Assembly: GCF_036884655.1 (NCBI RefSeq)
Contig: NC_088357.1
Location: forward strand, 8,109,001 to 8,173,000
DNA from: Musa acuminata AAA Group
Lineage: Eukaryota; Streptophyta; Magnoliopsida; Zingiberales; Musaceae
Length of the DNA stretch: 64,000 nucleotides
Direction: 5' to 3'
Shown here: positions 12,546-26,190 of the stretch, piece by piece
Numbering within the stretch: position 1 is the stretch's first letter
How the letters are laid out: the number at the start of each line of letters is the position of its first letter
Program-made: the position numbers and the translations under genes
The notes under the pieces: model-generated
Databases searched by the model: none
Told to the model about the DNA's origin: nothing
Seen by the model: only the letters and a program-made list of their open reading frames with translations

Positions 12546-14700
12546 ATATCTTATTCGAACAGGAAATTATTAGATGAATGAAGATTATTTCATATAATAA
12601 GGATATAAATATGAATAATACTAATAATTCATCCATAAATATTTCAATAGTTAAAATATTTCAAACTTAAGATAGATAACTTTAGTAAAATTTAAAAAAT
12701 AGAACATTTTCATGAAAAAAAGAACATAAAAATGAAACTTTTGTTCATAAATTGTAACACTAGACTCCAAAACCTCACAACATCCCGAGGATGATGGTGA
12801 TAGTAGGAGTTCCTGTGTCGGTCGGTGCCACTGTTGCCACCGACAAAGAGGTAGAAGCAAGTACTACAGGATGAGAAGTAGCGACCCCCAAAGCCTGATG
12901 TCAGATGGAGGGTTATAGGATGGATGTAACTGTGATGACACATTATTATCGACATGTGGGACGCACTCAAAGGCCTCCGAGAGTGATTAGAAAGCATATT
13001 TTTAAGTCCATCTATTTTAGACTTATTTTTCCATAGCAATAAGTATACCATCAACATTCAACATAAATATATTATAAAATTATTTACACTTTTTAGATAT
13101 ACATAATTATCATAAAATAATCTATTATATCTAGAATTAAGCATAAATTGATTAAATAATTTATACCATTACGAAAACAGTTTGATGTTGTAGGGGGAGT
13201 TCTTACTAAATATAGTTCTCTTTCTCTTTTTCCTTAAACCCTTCTTATTATTATTTAATATAGTTCTCTTTTTCCAGTTTTTTCGAAGAATTATCATTTT
13301 CACTTTCAGCTACTCTAATTTCAGATGGAATGTTGTTACTAAGGCCAGCAAAACTCAAATAGAAGTATGTTTAACAACTAAAATTATATGTATTTTTTAT
13401 AATTGATACCTAATATCTAGCTATATTTCTTAGCGACCAAACAAGTTTTATAGTTGCCTCCTTTTTTTATCTTAAAGATCCATTTTCACCTAACTAGCTT
13501 CTTGTTGGGTTGAGGTTTCACCTATTTCTATGTACGATTGTAACTCCTCTATTATCATCTTGCTTGATGTGATTTCTTTGAGCATGAACTACCAAAAGCC
13601 TCGTTGTATGAAGTTGATTATTTTGCACTCCGTAACTTCTCAACAACAACAATTGCTTACGTGATGTCATTCGTGTCTTTTAGATTTGGATGTGATCGGT
13701 AACGTGATCGATAGAGGGCAATGCTATAGGGTTGCTCATCCTTGGTTAATTATAGTTCGTCTAATTTTTTTTATCTTCTGGAGATGTATGAGTGACAATA
13801 GGTATTCCATGTGCGAAGGATGATTTTGAAATCAAAACTCTTTGTGGAACCCGACTTCAAAGCTTTTTACCCCTAAGAGATAACTAAAACAAATATAATA
13901 TTTTGACTTACGTTCTTCTAGTTTACCATTATTCACCCTTATATATACTTTATAACCATAAATTCTTAAAAGTAAATAAGAAGCAGGGGATCTGCTCCAC
14001 TTTTCTTCTAATATCTTGAACTCAATTGCTGATGATAGCAATTTGTTTAGCAAGTTGCATACGATCGATTTGTCTTGACCCAGAATGATTTGGAAGCTCA
14101 GCTTTTAAGATTATGTACAATACCCTTTCCAAGATAGTACAAGTCATTCTCTTTGCTATTCCATTCTATTATAATTATACTAAGGATCTTGGCAAATGGA
14201 GATCCATTACCGTCTATATCTTCCCTATAGGTGAATGAGTTGGAAAGTGGGTTCCAATCTACTATTGTGCTTTCGACCACCAAGGTGATAACTAAAGTAA
14301 TAAAAAAAAATAATTTAGTTAAATTTACAAATTAAAAAGAAGATGTCATCGTGCATATTTTTGAAGGACCAAACATATCGACGTCAAATATCATTTTATT
14401 TATGAAGTTATCACTAAAAGGAAATTTGAACTTCACATGATCGATATAGCTCGCAACTCGACGGACATGAAGATGAAGCCGCGTCCTCTAGCCAACTTCA
14501 CAGTGTTGATATAGCTTGCAACCCAACGGACTGTTTGAATTTGGTCAATCTACGGCAAGCTTTAGTTTAATGCCCTATGGGGTATTTTTGGAAGAAGAGA
14601 AGATGGAAGTTTTTAGAGTTGAACCCACATCAATTTTTTTCTGACTAGAATTTATGGGAACTATCTTAAAATTGAATCAGATTTGAGTGAGTCTAGTCCA
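12546..14700. repeat. Tandem duplication, copy 1
   Basis: This block aligns in order with 14820-18660. The shared left edge begins with TATCTTATTCGAACAGG (about 12546 and 14820) and is nearly identical for about 170 bp. Matching blocks continue through TTGTTGGGT (about 13505 and 15879) and TTTTCTTCTAATATCTTGAAC (about 14000 and 16400). The segment from 14472 on (TGAAGCCGCGTCCTCTAGCC) matches 18468 on. It contains decayed copia pol on the minus strand and no intact gene. Confidence 0.8.
12985..14060 (-). mobile_element. Ty1/copia pol remnant (integrase C-terminus to RT), copy 1
   Basis: Read on the minus strand from 14060 leftward, broken frames give copia-like pieces in the expected order. 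EEKWSRSPASYLLLRIYGYKVYI resembles the integrase C-terminal WSGKP..Y.HLRVFGC block. LVAKKYS.ILGINY and VVKHTSI.VLLALV-like pieces match the start of RT. FIIYLCMLMVYLLLWKNKSKIDGLK resembles the RT FIILLLYVDDM block. The YVDD catalytic motif is destroyed and stops and frameshifts are frequent, so the element is dead. No LTR was found for it. Confidence 0.7.
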
Positions 14701-14709
14701 AGAATCAAT

Positions 14710-14752
14710 ATTAATAATAATAATAATAATAATTGTTATTATTATTATTATT
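14710..14752. repeat. AAT/ATT inverted trinucleotide tract
   Basis: An (AAT)n run followed directly by an (ATT)n run, forming a near-perfect palindrome at the junction between the two copies of the tandem duplication. Confidence 0.85.
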
Positions 14753-15399
14753 TTATATAAAATATAAATGGTGAGATTCGAGCTCATGATCTTATGATAA
14801 CTATCAACTAGATTAGCTTATATCTTATTCGAACAGGAAATTATTAGATGAATGAAGATTATTTCATATAATAAGGATATAAAGATGAATAATACTAATA
14901 GTTTATCCACAAATATTTCAATAGTTAAAATATTTCAAACTTAAGATAGATAATCTTAGTAAATTTTGAAAAATATAACATTTTCATGTTAAAAAACATA
15001 AAGTGGAACTTTTGTTCATAAGTTATAGTACTGGACTCTGAAACCCCACAACAACACTACCCAACTACTATTATGACTCCTAAGCCCCCATCTCCTAGTA
15101 AATCTCTCACAACAACATCTCAGCAATGAAGATGGGTTCTCTCGACTCTCTTGGATTCTTCGGGGCTTTTCTTGTCTCCGTTGGCTATCTCAAAGGATGG
15201 TGGTGGTGGTAGAAACTTCTTAAACCCCCTCAGGCTCCTGCTCCTGTGTTGATGCCACCATTGCCGACAAGAAAGAGGCAGAAGAAGGTGGTATTGGGTG
15301 AGAAGTATTGACCCAAAAGTTCCACGTGGAGGGTTATAGGACTTATTATTATTGATGTGTTGGATGCACTCAAAGGCGTCAAGAGTGATTGTAAAACAT

Positions 15400-16460
15400 A
15401 TTTTTAAGTCTATTTATTTTTAGATTTATTTTTTTAGTAATAAATATATCATCAATATATAATATAAATATAATATAAAATTATTTATTTTTTTAGATAT
15501 ATATATTTATCATAAAATAATCTATTATATCTAAGATTAAGGATAAATTGATCGAGTCATCTGTATCTTACAAGATTGTTTGAGGTCATATTGGGACTTC
15601 TTAGTAAATAAATATGGTTCTCATTCTTTTTTTTTCTCAAGCCCTTCTAACTACTCAATAGAGATCTCTACTTCTAAGTTTTCATAAAAAAAATATCAGT
15701 ATCACATTTAGTTACTTTAATTTTATACTGAATGTTGCTATCAAGACTAGTAAGACTCGACTAAAAATATGTTTAACAATTAAAGAAAAATATCTTTATA
15801 ATTGATATTTAATATACGACTATATTTCTTAATCAAATGAGTCTTATAGCACTTGCACCCACTTGCACCCAACCAACTTCTTGTTGGGTGTAGGTTTTAC
15901 CAATTTCCAAGTAGATTCTTCAATAATGATTGTAACTCCTCTATTATCGTCTTGATGTCACTTCTTTGAGCATATACTACCAAGAACCTCATTGTATGAA
16001 GTTGACTATTCTGTACTTTACAAGTTCTTAGCAACTACAAGTGCGTAGGTGATGACATTCGTGTACTTTGGGTTTGGATATGGTTCACGACATGATTGGT
16101 CAAGGGTAATGCTATAGGGGTGCTCCTCCTCGATCAATTATTTTTCTCCTCATATTTATCTTCTAGAGATGTATAGGTGATGACAGGCTCTGGATAATTT
16201 TAAAATCAAAACTCGTTATGTAATTGATTTTACATCTTTTGCAGTCTCCTTGTCCTTCCTCAATAGCACATACTCATCAAAAATAGCATCGCTATGTATT
16301 TTGAATTTATGAATCTTTAGGTTCTAATCTACCATCATTTACCTTTACATAAACTTTATGACAAAAAATATTAAAAATAAATAAGAAACCATGGATCCAC
16401 TCCACTTTTCTTCTAATATCTTGAACTTAATTACAAATAATGATGATTTGTTTATCAAAT
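15400..16460 (-). mobile_element. Ty1/copia pol remnant, copy 2
   Basis: This is the minus-strand counterpart of the copia remnant in copy 1, with the same gene order and more decay. Recognisable pieces include KFKILEEKWSGSMVSYLFL (integrase C-terminus) and a DAIFDEYVLLRKDKE piece resembling the VxFDE motif after integrase. There are multiple stops and no intact domain. Confidence 0.6.
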
Positions 16461-16819
16461 AGCATATGATCCATGTCGTCTCGACCGAAGTTAGGCTTTT
16501 AAGATTATGCATGATACCATTTTCAAGATGGTATAATTTATTCTCTCTGCTATCTCATTCTATTATGGAGTGTGAGATTGATTATATGGTGGTGAATGAT
16601 TCTTTCCTTCGTTCAAGAACTATTGAATTCATTATTATAAAATTTCATATTATTGTATGGCATGTTTTAACATGCTTCCCAATTTATTTCTCCATCATAT
16701 CTCTCTTGTGTTTAACAAAGTATACTCATACTTTCGTCAAGAACGCTCTTTCTTTAAATATTACCTACGAGAGGTCACATAAATTTGAATGGATGCAATA
16801 AAGGATTTCATTCGAGTAG

Positions 16820-17884
16820 GGGTAAGAATTTTATTATTCTCTTACTTTATGTTAATGACATATTTATTCTTGGGAAAGATATGTCTAAAATTGACATATT
16901 GAAGAAGGAACCGAGTGAGTCTTTTGCAATGAAGGATAGGGACTAGTAAAGCAAATACTAGGTATGCAGATTTTCCGTGACAAGAAAAATAAGAAGATTT
17001 GGTTGTCATAAGAGAAATACATCGAGAAGGTATTGGAAAGATTCAGTATGAGCAATGCAAAATTAGTTGGTTCTCCACTTGTAGGTCACTTCAAGTTGTG
17101 CTCAGAGTCCGTCAAGTGATGAGGCGAATGAGAAAATGCAAAATGTTTGTTATGTTTCAACAGTCAGAAGTTTAATGTATGTAATGATATGTACGAGGCC
17201 GGACATCGCATATGCAGTTAGTGTTACTAGCATATTTCTTGCAAATCCAGGCAAAGAGCACTAGGCAGTAGTGATGTGGATTTTTAGATATCTCAAAGGG
17301 ATCTCTAAGGTTTGTTTAAGCTTTGGAGGTAGACCACCTATGTTGACAAGTTACATGGATGCAGATATGACAAGAGATATAGATACGAGGAAGTTCACAT
17401 CAAGTTATGTACTTACTTTTGCAGGGGGAGCTATGTCATGGCAATCCAGATTGTAAAGGTGTATTGCTCTCTCCACCATAGAGATAGAATATATTGCTGC
17501 TATAGAGGTTTGCAAAGAAATGTTATGGATGAAAGAATTCTTATAAGAATTAGGGCTAAAACAGGAAAATTATGTGGTGCATTATGACAGCCAAAGTGCC
17601 ATTCATTTGTGTAAAAACCCAATGTTTCATTCTAAGTCAAAGCATATAGATGTCAGATACCATTGGATTCGAAATGTATTTGAAAAGAATCAGTTGCGGT
17701 TTAGAAAATTCATACATATGACAACGAAGTAGACATGTTGATAAAGACTTTATCAAAAGAAAGACATGAGATGTTGATAAAGACTTTATCAAAAGAAAGA
17801 CATGAGATATGCCGACAGTTGATCGGTATAACTTCACATTGAGGAGTTATGGGATAACCTCCCTTATAGGTTGAAGGGGGAGAT
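16820..17884 (+). mobile_element. Ty1/copia fragment: RT end, RNase H, polypurine tract
   Basis: This is the 3' part of a copia element on the plus strand, in broken frames. In order it shows FIILLLYVNDIFILGKD (RT; YVDD has become YVND), SESFAMKD, a piece like LGMQIFRDKK, CTRPDIAYAV, RYLKGISKV, and the RNase H segment SYMDADMTRDIDTRKFTSSY with GGAMSWQSRL. It then has HSKSKHIDVRYHWIR near the end. The polypurine tract GAAGGGGGAGA lies at 17873-17883, just before the LTR. Gag, protease, integrase and the 5' LTR are missing, so the element is 5'-truncated and cannot move on its own. It sits inside copy 2 of the tandem duplication. Confidence 0.85.
17735..17806 (+). repeat. 36-bp perfect tandem duplication in the copia RNase H C-terminus
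   Basis: Two exact 36-bp units, 17735-17770 and 17771-17806, each starting ATGTTGATAAAGAC. The unit is a multiple of three, so the duplication would keep frame and add 12 residues. Confidence 0.95.
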
Positions 17885-18440
17885 TGTTGGGTTGATAGCC
17901 CATAGTTCAACCCATAGTGGGCTTGAACAGCCCACAACCCACCTCCTCTCTTAACCTAACCCTAATTCATATTGGGGGGTGTGGTGGCTATAATAAGAGG
18001 CAGAAAAAGGCGAGGAGTTTTTGGCACGGGATTCCAAAGAAAATAAGGAGAACAAGGTAGAAAAGGAAGAGAAAGAAAGGGAAGAAAACAAGAACAACAC
18101 AAAGAAACTATTCTCAATCATCTAGCAGTGTTCTTATCTCATGTTAGATCAAATCTACAATAGATTCTTACTGTGATTACTTGGAGAGAATTAGAAGAAT
18201 TTAGAATTTTGTGTACAGTGATGTCATCATTGTATCCCAGTTATTCTCTTGTGATTGTTGCCAGGGTTTTGAGTAAGAGATTGAGATTTGTATATTCATT
18301 ATTTTTATAGTGGATTATCTCTAGTTTGCTTCATAGTTTTTACCGTTTATATTGAAGGGATTTTATGTATATCTTGGTATTTTATTTGATTGTGATTTCA
18401 TTTAATTCCATTATGTATTATAACCTATTAGTATTTATTT
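17885..18440 (+). mobile_element. Copia 3' LTR, right end uncertain
   Basis: The LTR starts TGTTGGGTTGATAGCCC directly after the polypurine tract. It contains a TATA-like TATAATAAGAG near 17990 and a CATTGTATCCCAGTTATTCTC block near 18230, typical of the R region of plant copia LTRs. The right end is not clear; it falls between about 18300 and the poly-T run at 18451-18468. No matching 5' LTR was seen. Confidence 0.65.
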
Positions 18441-18659
18441 ATATACAAAATTTTTTTTTTTTTTTTTATGAAGTCGCTTCCTTTAGCTAAATTCAAGCAC
18501 GATTTGAATTTGATCAATTTATATTAAGTTTTAATTTAATGCCACATGAACGAGGCATTTTTGGGAGAAGTGAACCCAACCAATATCAATTTTTTTGTCA
18601 CGAGGAGAATTTGTGAAAACGGACTTAAAATTCAGTCAGATTTGGTCGAGTCGGGTCAA

Positions 18660-19140
18660 CTGGAGATGTTGACCATGTCAACTTCTCACCGGCCCCACTC
18701 CTCGCTCCCTCACCGCAGCGTGCGTAATGTTCGCTGCTTGCGCTCGCGCCGCCGTCCTCACCCGAGAGTTCCATACCGCGTGCCTCATCGTTCGGCCCCC
18801 CACCGCGACGCTCACCATGGCCGCTCATGTGCTGTCGCTCCTCGCCCTCGTCGCTCCTCGCCCGCTCGTGGGCCCGTGGCGCTCGCCACAGTCGCCCACG
18901 TGCAGCCACACCTCTCCGCTCGCGGGTAGCGACCCCTCCACCTTCCCTGGCTCCTATAATGGAGGTTTGGGGAACAACAAAGGGGGATGGGAGAAGAAGA
19001 GAGGAGAAACCTGTGAAGTGAGGGAGACGTGAGAGAGATCTCACACTGCTCCAGCCCAAATCTGACCGAGGACTGTCTCCTCCTCATCCTCGATCTTCGT
19101 CGCCGGCCGGCCGTAGAGAAGAGGAAACAGAGGTAGTTGA
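18660..19140. other. GC-rich low-complexity island of unknown origin
   Basis: A sharply GC-rich island in AT-rich surroundings. It starts near GTTGACCATGTCAAC and ends near GGGTCAACATGTCAAC, so related palindromic GTTGAC elements bracket it. Reading frames on both strands are Arg/Ser/Pro-rich with no recognisable domain and look like composition artefacts. It may be part of an unrecognised LTR or other transposon. It lies just upstream of the SPL relic. Confidence 0.4.
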
Positions 19141-20252
19141 CGGGTCAACATGTCAACTTTGGCCGATAGGGGCAATTCTATAATTTCATATTTTTATTAT
19201 TTTTTAGCACATTTAAGGATTTTCTCCGGTCGTCAAGTTACTTGTGCTTGTTTCAAATTTTATCATCTGATCTTTTCATTGACTCGATCTATATATAGTG
19301 GAGTCATAATATACTAATCCTTCTAACAGGAACAAAAGTTCTGTCAGTCAGCCATGTAGCAGGCTTGATTTGATTCTGTTTGCTTCGTTGCTTCTTTGAG
19401 TCTCTTTAGTTGGCAAATTTTGTTCCTTTAGTTTCTACGCCTCTGCATCTGACTTTGATTTCAATATGATGTTTAGGTAGGAAGACATCGATATCTGTTC
19501 TTTGCTGGAAATGTCACTATGGGCTCTGCAACATCATGTTAGACTGCTTTATGTAAGATTTGCATCCTCTTAGTAGATGGTTCTCAGATTGACTTTATTC
19601 TGTTCAGTAAAAAGCTTTCCAGTTTCCTCTATGTTGCATGCTTTCTGTAGCTTGAGCTATAGGAATTTGAATCGATCTTAGGATAACCTTTTGGGATTAA
19701 TCTGAATGATGGACGAACAATATATGTTTATTGCTCCAGTTTAATGCATTTAAATAATTAATTAAGACCTGTTCATCAACTTCATGGAAAAGATGCCAAA
19801 TCCAGGTTTCATCCACTACCTGACTTCGATCATGGGAAGCGTAGTTGCTGCCGACGGCTGGCGGGCCTCAGTGAGCGTCGAAGGAAGCCGCCTCCTGTGA
19901 CTCCCTCATCACAGTTTCAACGTGAGGCCTCATCTTTGCATGGTAGAAACATCTGTGCTGTGCTATGTTGTTCGTTTGTTAGACTTGTCGGACGAGTTCT
20001 GGATTGGAATCCATGATGCTTTATTTTGTTTGATAGGAGAACTCAGCAGACTCAGAAGCTTTCAAGGAACTCTTTAAATCACCCAAGTTCATCAAACTCT
20101 ACAGCAGATGTTTTGCATGATTGGGTAGCTGGTGATCACCGGGTCTTGTGTCCGCCATCTGTGGTGCATGGGTCTCATTATTATTCTATGCAGCAAGTTA
20201 TGAGAAGCCCTTCTTCTGTGTCGGACGTCTTGCAGGAGTCGCTCACTCCAAG

Positions 20253-20273
20253 TGCTTTCTCTCTCTTCTGTCG
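20253..20273 (+). promoter_or_regulatory. Degenerate miR156 target-like site 1
   Basis: CTCTCTCTTCTGTC matches the 3' part of the conserved SPL miR156 site (ending CTCTCTTCTGTCA) except for a final G. The 5' part reads TGCTTT instead of TGTGCT. Read in the SPL frame it encodes CFLSLLS in place of CALSLLS. Confidence 0.7.
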
Positions 20274-20428
20274 GCGCCACCATGGAACAACAGGAACCAG
20301 GTTTCAGCTACCTCGGCGAGCGGTAGCTGTGATGGAACGTCAGTGGACAGTTAGCCATGGCAAACCCTTTGGAGGTTGCAACAAGCACTTAAGGTGTCGT
20401 ACGTCTTGCAGGAGTCCCTCACTCCAGG

Positions 20429-20449
20429 TGCTCTCTCTCTCGTATGTCA
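20429..20449 (+). promoter_or_regulatory. Degenerate miR156 target-like site 2
   Basis: The second repeat unit has GTGCTCTCTCTCTC followed by GTATGTCA. Aligned end to end with the SPL consensus it differs at four positions. A two-base length change shifts the frame, giving ALSLSYVS instead of ALSLLS. Confidence 0.6.
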
Positions 20450-20608
20450 GCGCCACCATGGAACAAGAGCAACCTACTTCAGCGAGCAGTAGCTGTGATG
20501 GAACCTCAATGGGACAGCCAGCAATGACAAACCCTTGGGGTCTACTGCCTGTGGAGGTTGGACAACGACTCCAGGTGTCGGACGTCTTGCAGGAGTCTCT
20601 CACTCCAG

Positions 20609-20634
20609 GTGCTCTCTGTCTCTATCTTCTGTCA
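20609..20634 (+). promoter_or_regulatory. Degenerate miR156 target-like site 3
   Basis: The third repeat unit has GTGCTCTCTGTCTCTA followed by TCTTCTGTCA. The two halves of the miR156 site are both present but separated by about six extra bases, so pairing with miR156 would need a bulge. Confidence 0.55.
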
Positions 20635-20988
20635 GCGCCACCATGAAACAACAGGAATCAGGTTTCAGCTACCTTGACGAGCAACAGGATGGAACCGCAA
20701 TGGGACAGCCAGCCATGACAAACCCTTAGGGTCTACTACTACCTGTGGAGGTGGGACAAGCACTGAGAACACCCAACATGATATGGGAATAGCGAGACCA
20801 GCTGGGTTTGGTCATGGACAGATTTCAGGTATGCCTGAGTCGGCTCGGCAGGTAAATTGGAGCTATCATGGCTTAAATAGGGTAGCAGATGACCCATCAG
20901 GCCGTCCAACGCACTGATCCCTGCACGATATTTTGATATTGGCATTCATTTCAATTGCTATTTCCAGCAAACAGTAGGTCCCAAGTTG

Positions 20989-22600
20989 GGCAGTAATTGC
21001 TTGGTCGCGACCTGACTCAGTCAATTCCTTTCCCTTAGAAAAGATTTTTTATTAATTATATATTATTCTTTATATGTAGATATTTTTAGTATCTCGATCG
21101 ACTTAAAAATTTTATATTAAAATCTATATAAATATAAAAAGTAAAATATTTAATTTTATTTATTCTAGCATCCTTAATTTTATCGATGAAAGTATAAAAA
21201 TAATAAATAAAAAGATAATTTTAATATTCTAATTATGTTTTTGATTATGATGAATGAGAACAATAAATGACTATGATGGATGAGAAGAAAGAGCACGAAG
21301 GATGAGGCAAAAGAATATGATGAAAAGGATGATGTAATACTCTATTTATATGATGACAATACAGATAGAGTGGTCTTTTCATTGCTATATATCTGCATTG
21401 GCACCGACGTAGATATAGAGTAGTACAAACACATATGTAGAACGTTGACATCTATGTCGTCCTCTCCCTTTGTTTCACCTCTCGTAATCATTCTCTCTTC
21501 TTATCGACAATAGCCACCTATACCCATAACGACATCGTTGTTTGCTATCATTAAAATATTAATATTATTTATTATTTTTATTTTTATTATTTTTATTATT
21601 AAAATCAATAATATTAGAGTAAATAGAGTTATATATTTTATTTTTATAACTATAGGATTTTAATATAATTTTTTTAAATCTAAAGACCGAGATACTATAC
21701 TAAAAAAATCTAACAAAAATATATAATTATCCCAAGATTTATTTATTCCTTTTTATCTATCGCATTCACATGTCTCAAAACATAATTAGAGCAAGCAAAG
21801 CATTGAAACAAGACTGACAAGGTTCCACAAGATCAATAGAACCATTAAAGGCGCATTAAATGAAGTGCACAGAAGCATCTCCACTATGGATATTAGTTGG
21901 TGGCCATAAAAATGTTGTCAGATCATTTTAGATCTATATATGTATATATGTTTATATTTTTGAAACCGTTTTCATTTTTAAATTTTATATTATTTTATAA
22001 ATATTTATTATTTATATATATTTATGAGGATTTGATCGGTAATGGGATTTTTGTTACGTATGTTTTGATATTTGATTATTATTATTTTCTTGCACAATAA
22101 GATATCTAAAACCTATGAAACTGTGGTTCATGTCATTGTAAGTAATGTTCAATGACCCATCTTCAGTAAAAACTTTCCACTGTGTCAACTTCCCAAACAG
22201 AATCACAAGAAAATGTTGAGATAATAATGTGTTAACTCTCCAATGGTTTTTTTAGTCTTAATCTAATTAATAAGAGAGTTCATAAGAACCTAAGCCAAAA
22301 CCTAAATGGTCATTTTACATATTCAATCGTAAGATTAGCATCATATGACAGGTGGATTGAACTAAGTATCTACAAAACAAAATTGAATACGTGTCGAATA
22401 CAAATCTTTTCGATATTTAAGTCAAAAATATAAAGATAATATTAAATCGAAATGAATCAATGCATTGGATCGAACTAATCTTTGTAAAGTTATTTTATAA
22501 ATGACTACGCTAAGCATTAATATTTCGTAGAGTTGTTAAACATCATTAGACCTAATCGTCTAACCATTATAGTTAGTATCAATGAATCAATCATACGACG
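20989..22600. repeat. 1.6-kb direct repeat, copy A (left of the beta-glucosidase gene)
   Basis: Starts at GCAGTAATTGCTTGGTCGC and ends near TTATAGTTAGTATCAATG. It matches 27646-29292 along its whole length. The 21920-22315 part is almost identical to 28590-28986; the left third has more substitutions and small indels. It is AT-rich, contains no recognised gene, and lacks TG..CA ends or a polypurine tract that would mark it as an LTR. Confidence 0.9.
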
Positions 22601-23346
22601 ACCGAAGGGCAAAAGGTTAGTGTGACATAGTAAGGAATGAATCCAGATATAAATTTAATATCATTTTTAGTAAAGTCTAGAAAAAGATCATTTCTTATCA
22701 TGGAATATTCTGGATTAAGATGTAAAAGAAATAATTTCTTAACAGCAATAAGGGTAACCTATGGTGAATCAGTCCATGAATGGTATCACAAAAGTACAAT
22801 ACAAAATTGTACTAATATTTGCTGGGGTTGCAATTGTCAACTATACTATTATATTTGAATCAGTAAATTTAAGAAGGAATATATTTATTGTCTTCGAATA
22901 TCATTGATAATGTAAAAGATTTGTTATGATTTAGTAATAACAAAATGTGCTAACTATACTTCTTATACGTATGATGGGAAAGAAAAGACTGACTGTTCTC
23001 ACTGTAATCAGAGATGGCCGATTGGGAGAAATAATTGCGATCTGCACCTCCATGTCATCGCCTTGTGTCCGCTTGACCGGTTCACATAATTTGGATCACC
23101 AAAGATGTCTGCCTCTGTGCATCAATCAACCCACACAAGGCTTCGATGCCGCTCATTGCAAACCATGCATTAGCAAAACAGGTTTTACCACCACAGAAAC
23201 TGCAGTATATTTGGCGATTCTACCGACCGCATACGACGTTGTGCCATCAATTTAAGACCCAGTGGCGCTATATCATGCTTTGACGTTCTCCTCTCCCCAC
23301 TCCCACCTCCACTTGTTGGCGACGTTTTGCCACCTCTTGGACATCA
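22601..23346. other. Promoter region of the beta-glucosidase gene
   Basis: AT-rich DNA with no coding signal up to about 23000, then GC-richer DNA towards the gene start. A TATATCA at about 23269 is a possible TATA element 75-80 bp before the ATG. Confidence 0.5.

Positions 23347-26190
<2,844 letters not shown>

Larger units (their letters stand above)
14820..18660. repeat. Tandem duplication, copy 2, interrupted by a copia fragment
   Basis: This is the second copy of the 12546-14700 block. Collinear similarity runs from 14820 to about 16566, breaks, and resumes at 18468 with TGAAGTCGCTTCCTTTAGC, matching copy 1 at 14472. The intervening 1.9 kb is a plus-strand copia fragment absent from copy 1. 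Copy 2 also has about 170 bp near 15050-15220 that copy 1 lacks, including a short reading frame starting MKMGSLDSLGFFGAF that is probably not functional. Confidence 0.75.
20220..20766 (+). repeat. Three tandem copies of an SPL tail segment of about 180 bp
   Basis: Units begin at about 20220, 20396 and 20577, each with GTCGKACGTCTTGCAGGAGT. Each unit carries a miR156-site-like stretch, a CGCCACCATG, and the region coding SCDGTSMGQPAM or its remnant. The first unit is the most diverged at its end. Periods are about 176 and 181 bp; neither is a multiple of three except by chance, which helps explain the frame breaks. Confidence 0.9.
19806..20920 (+). pseudogene. 5'-truncated SQUAMOSA promoter-binding-like (SPL) pseudogene
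   Basis: The exon at 19806-19942 follows a cag acceptor and encodes the second half of an SBP domain: RFHPLPDFDHGKRSC, then CRRLAGLSERRRKPPP. The zinc-ligand His and Cys and most of the nuclear signal remain, but the usual RRRLAGHN has become CRRLAGLS. A later exon from 20037 carries SPL14/16/17-type tail motifs, including SLLSAPPWNNRNQ (usually ALSLLSxxPW), SCDGTSMGQPAMTNPW and QHDMGIARPAGFGHGQIS. No exon for the N-terminal half of the SBP domain was seen upstream, where transposon-like DNA lies instead. The tail shifts frame several times and has in-frame stops. A segment of about 180 bp in it is tandemly triplicated. SPL proteins are nuclear transcription factors controlling phase change and branching and are repressed by miR156. 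This copy is almost certainly non-coding, though it could still be transcribed. Confidence 0.85.

Noticed and set aside
18546..19087. Overlapping reading frames on both strands in the GC-rich island
   Set aside because: Arg/Ser/Pro-rich composition on both strands with no domain, as expected from GC bias rather than coding.
20989..22600. Copies A and B as the two LTRs of a retrotransposon carrying the GH1 gene
   Set aside because: No TG..CA ends, primer-binding site, polypurine tract or retroviral genes were seen; the enclosed DNA is an ordinary spliced gene.
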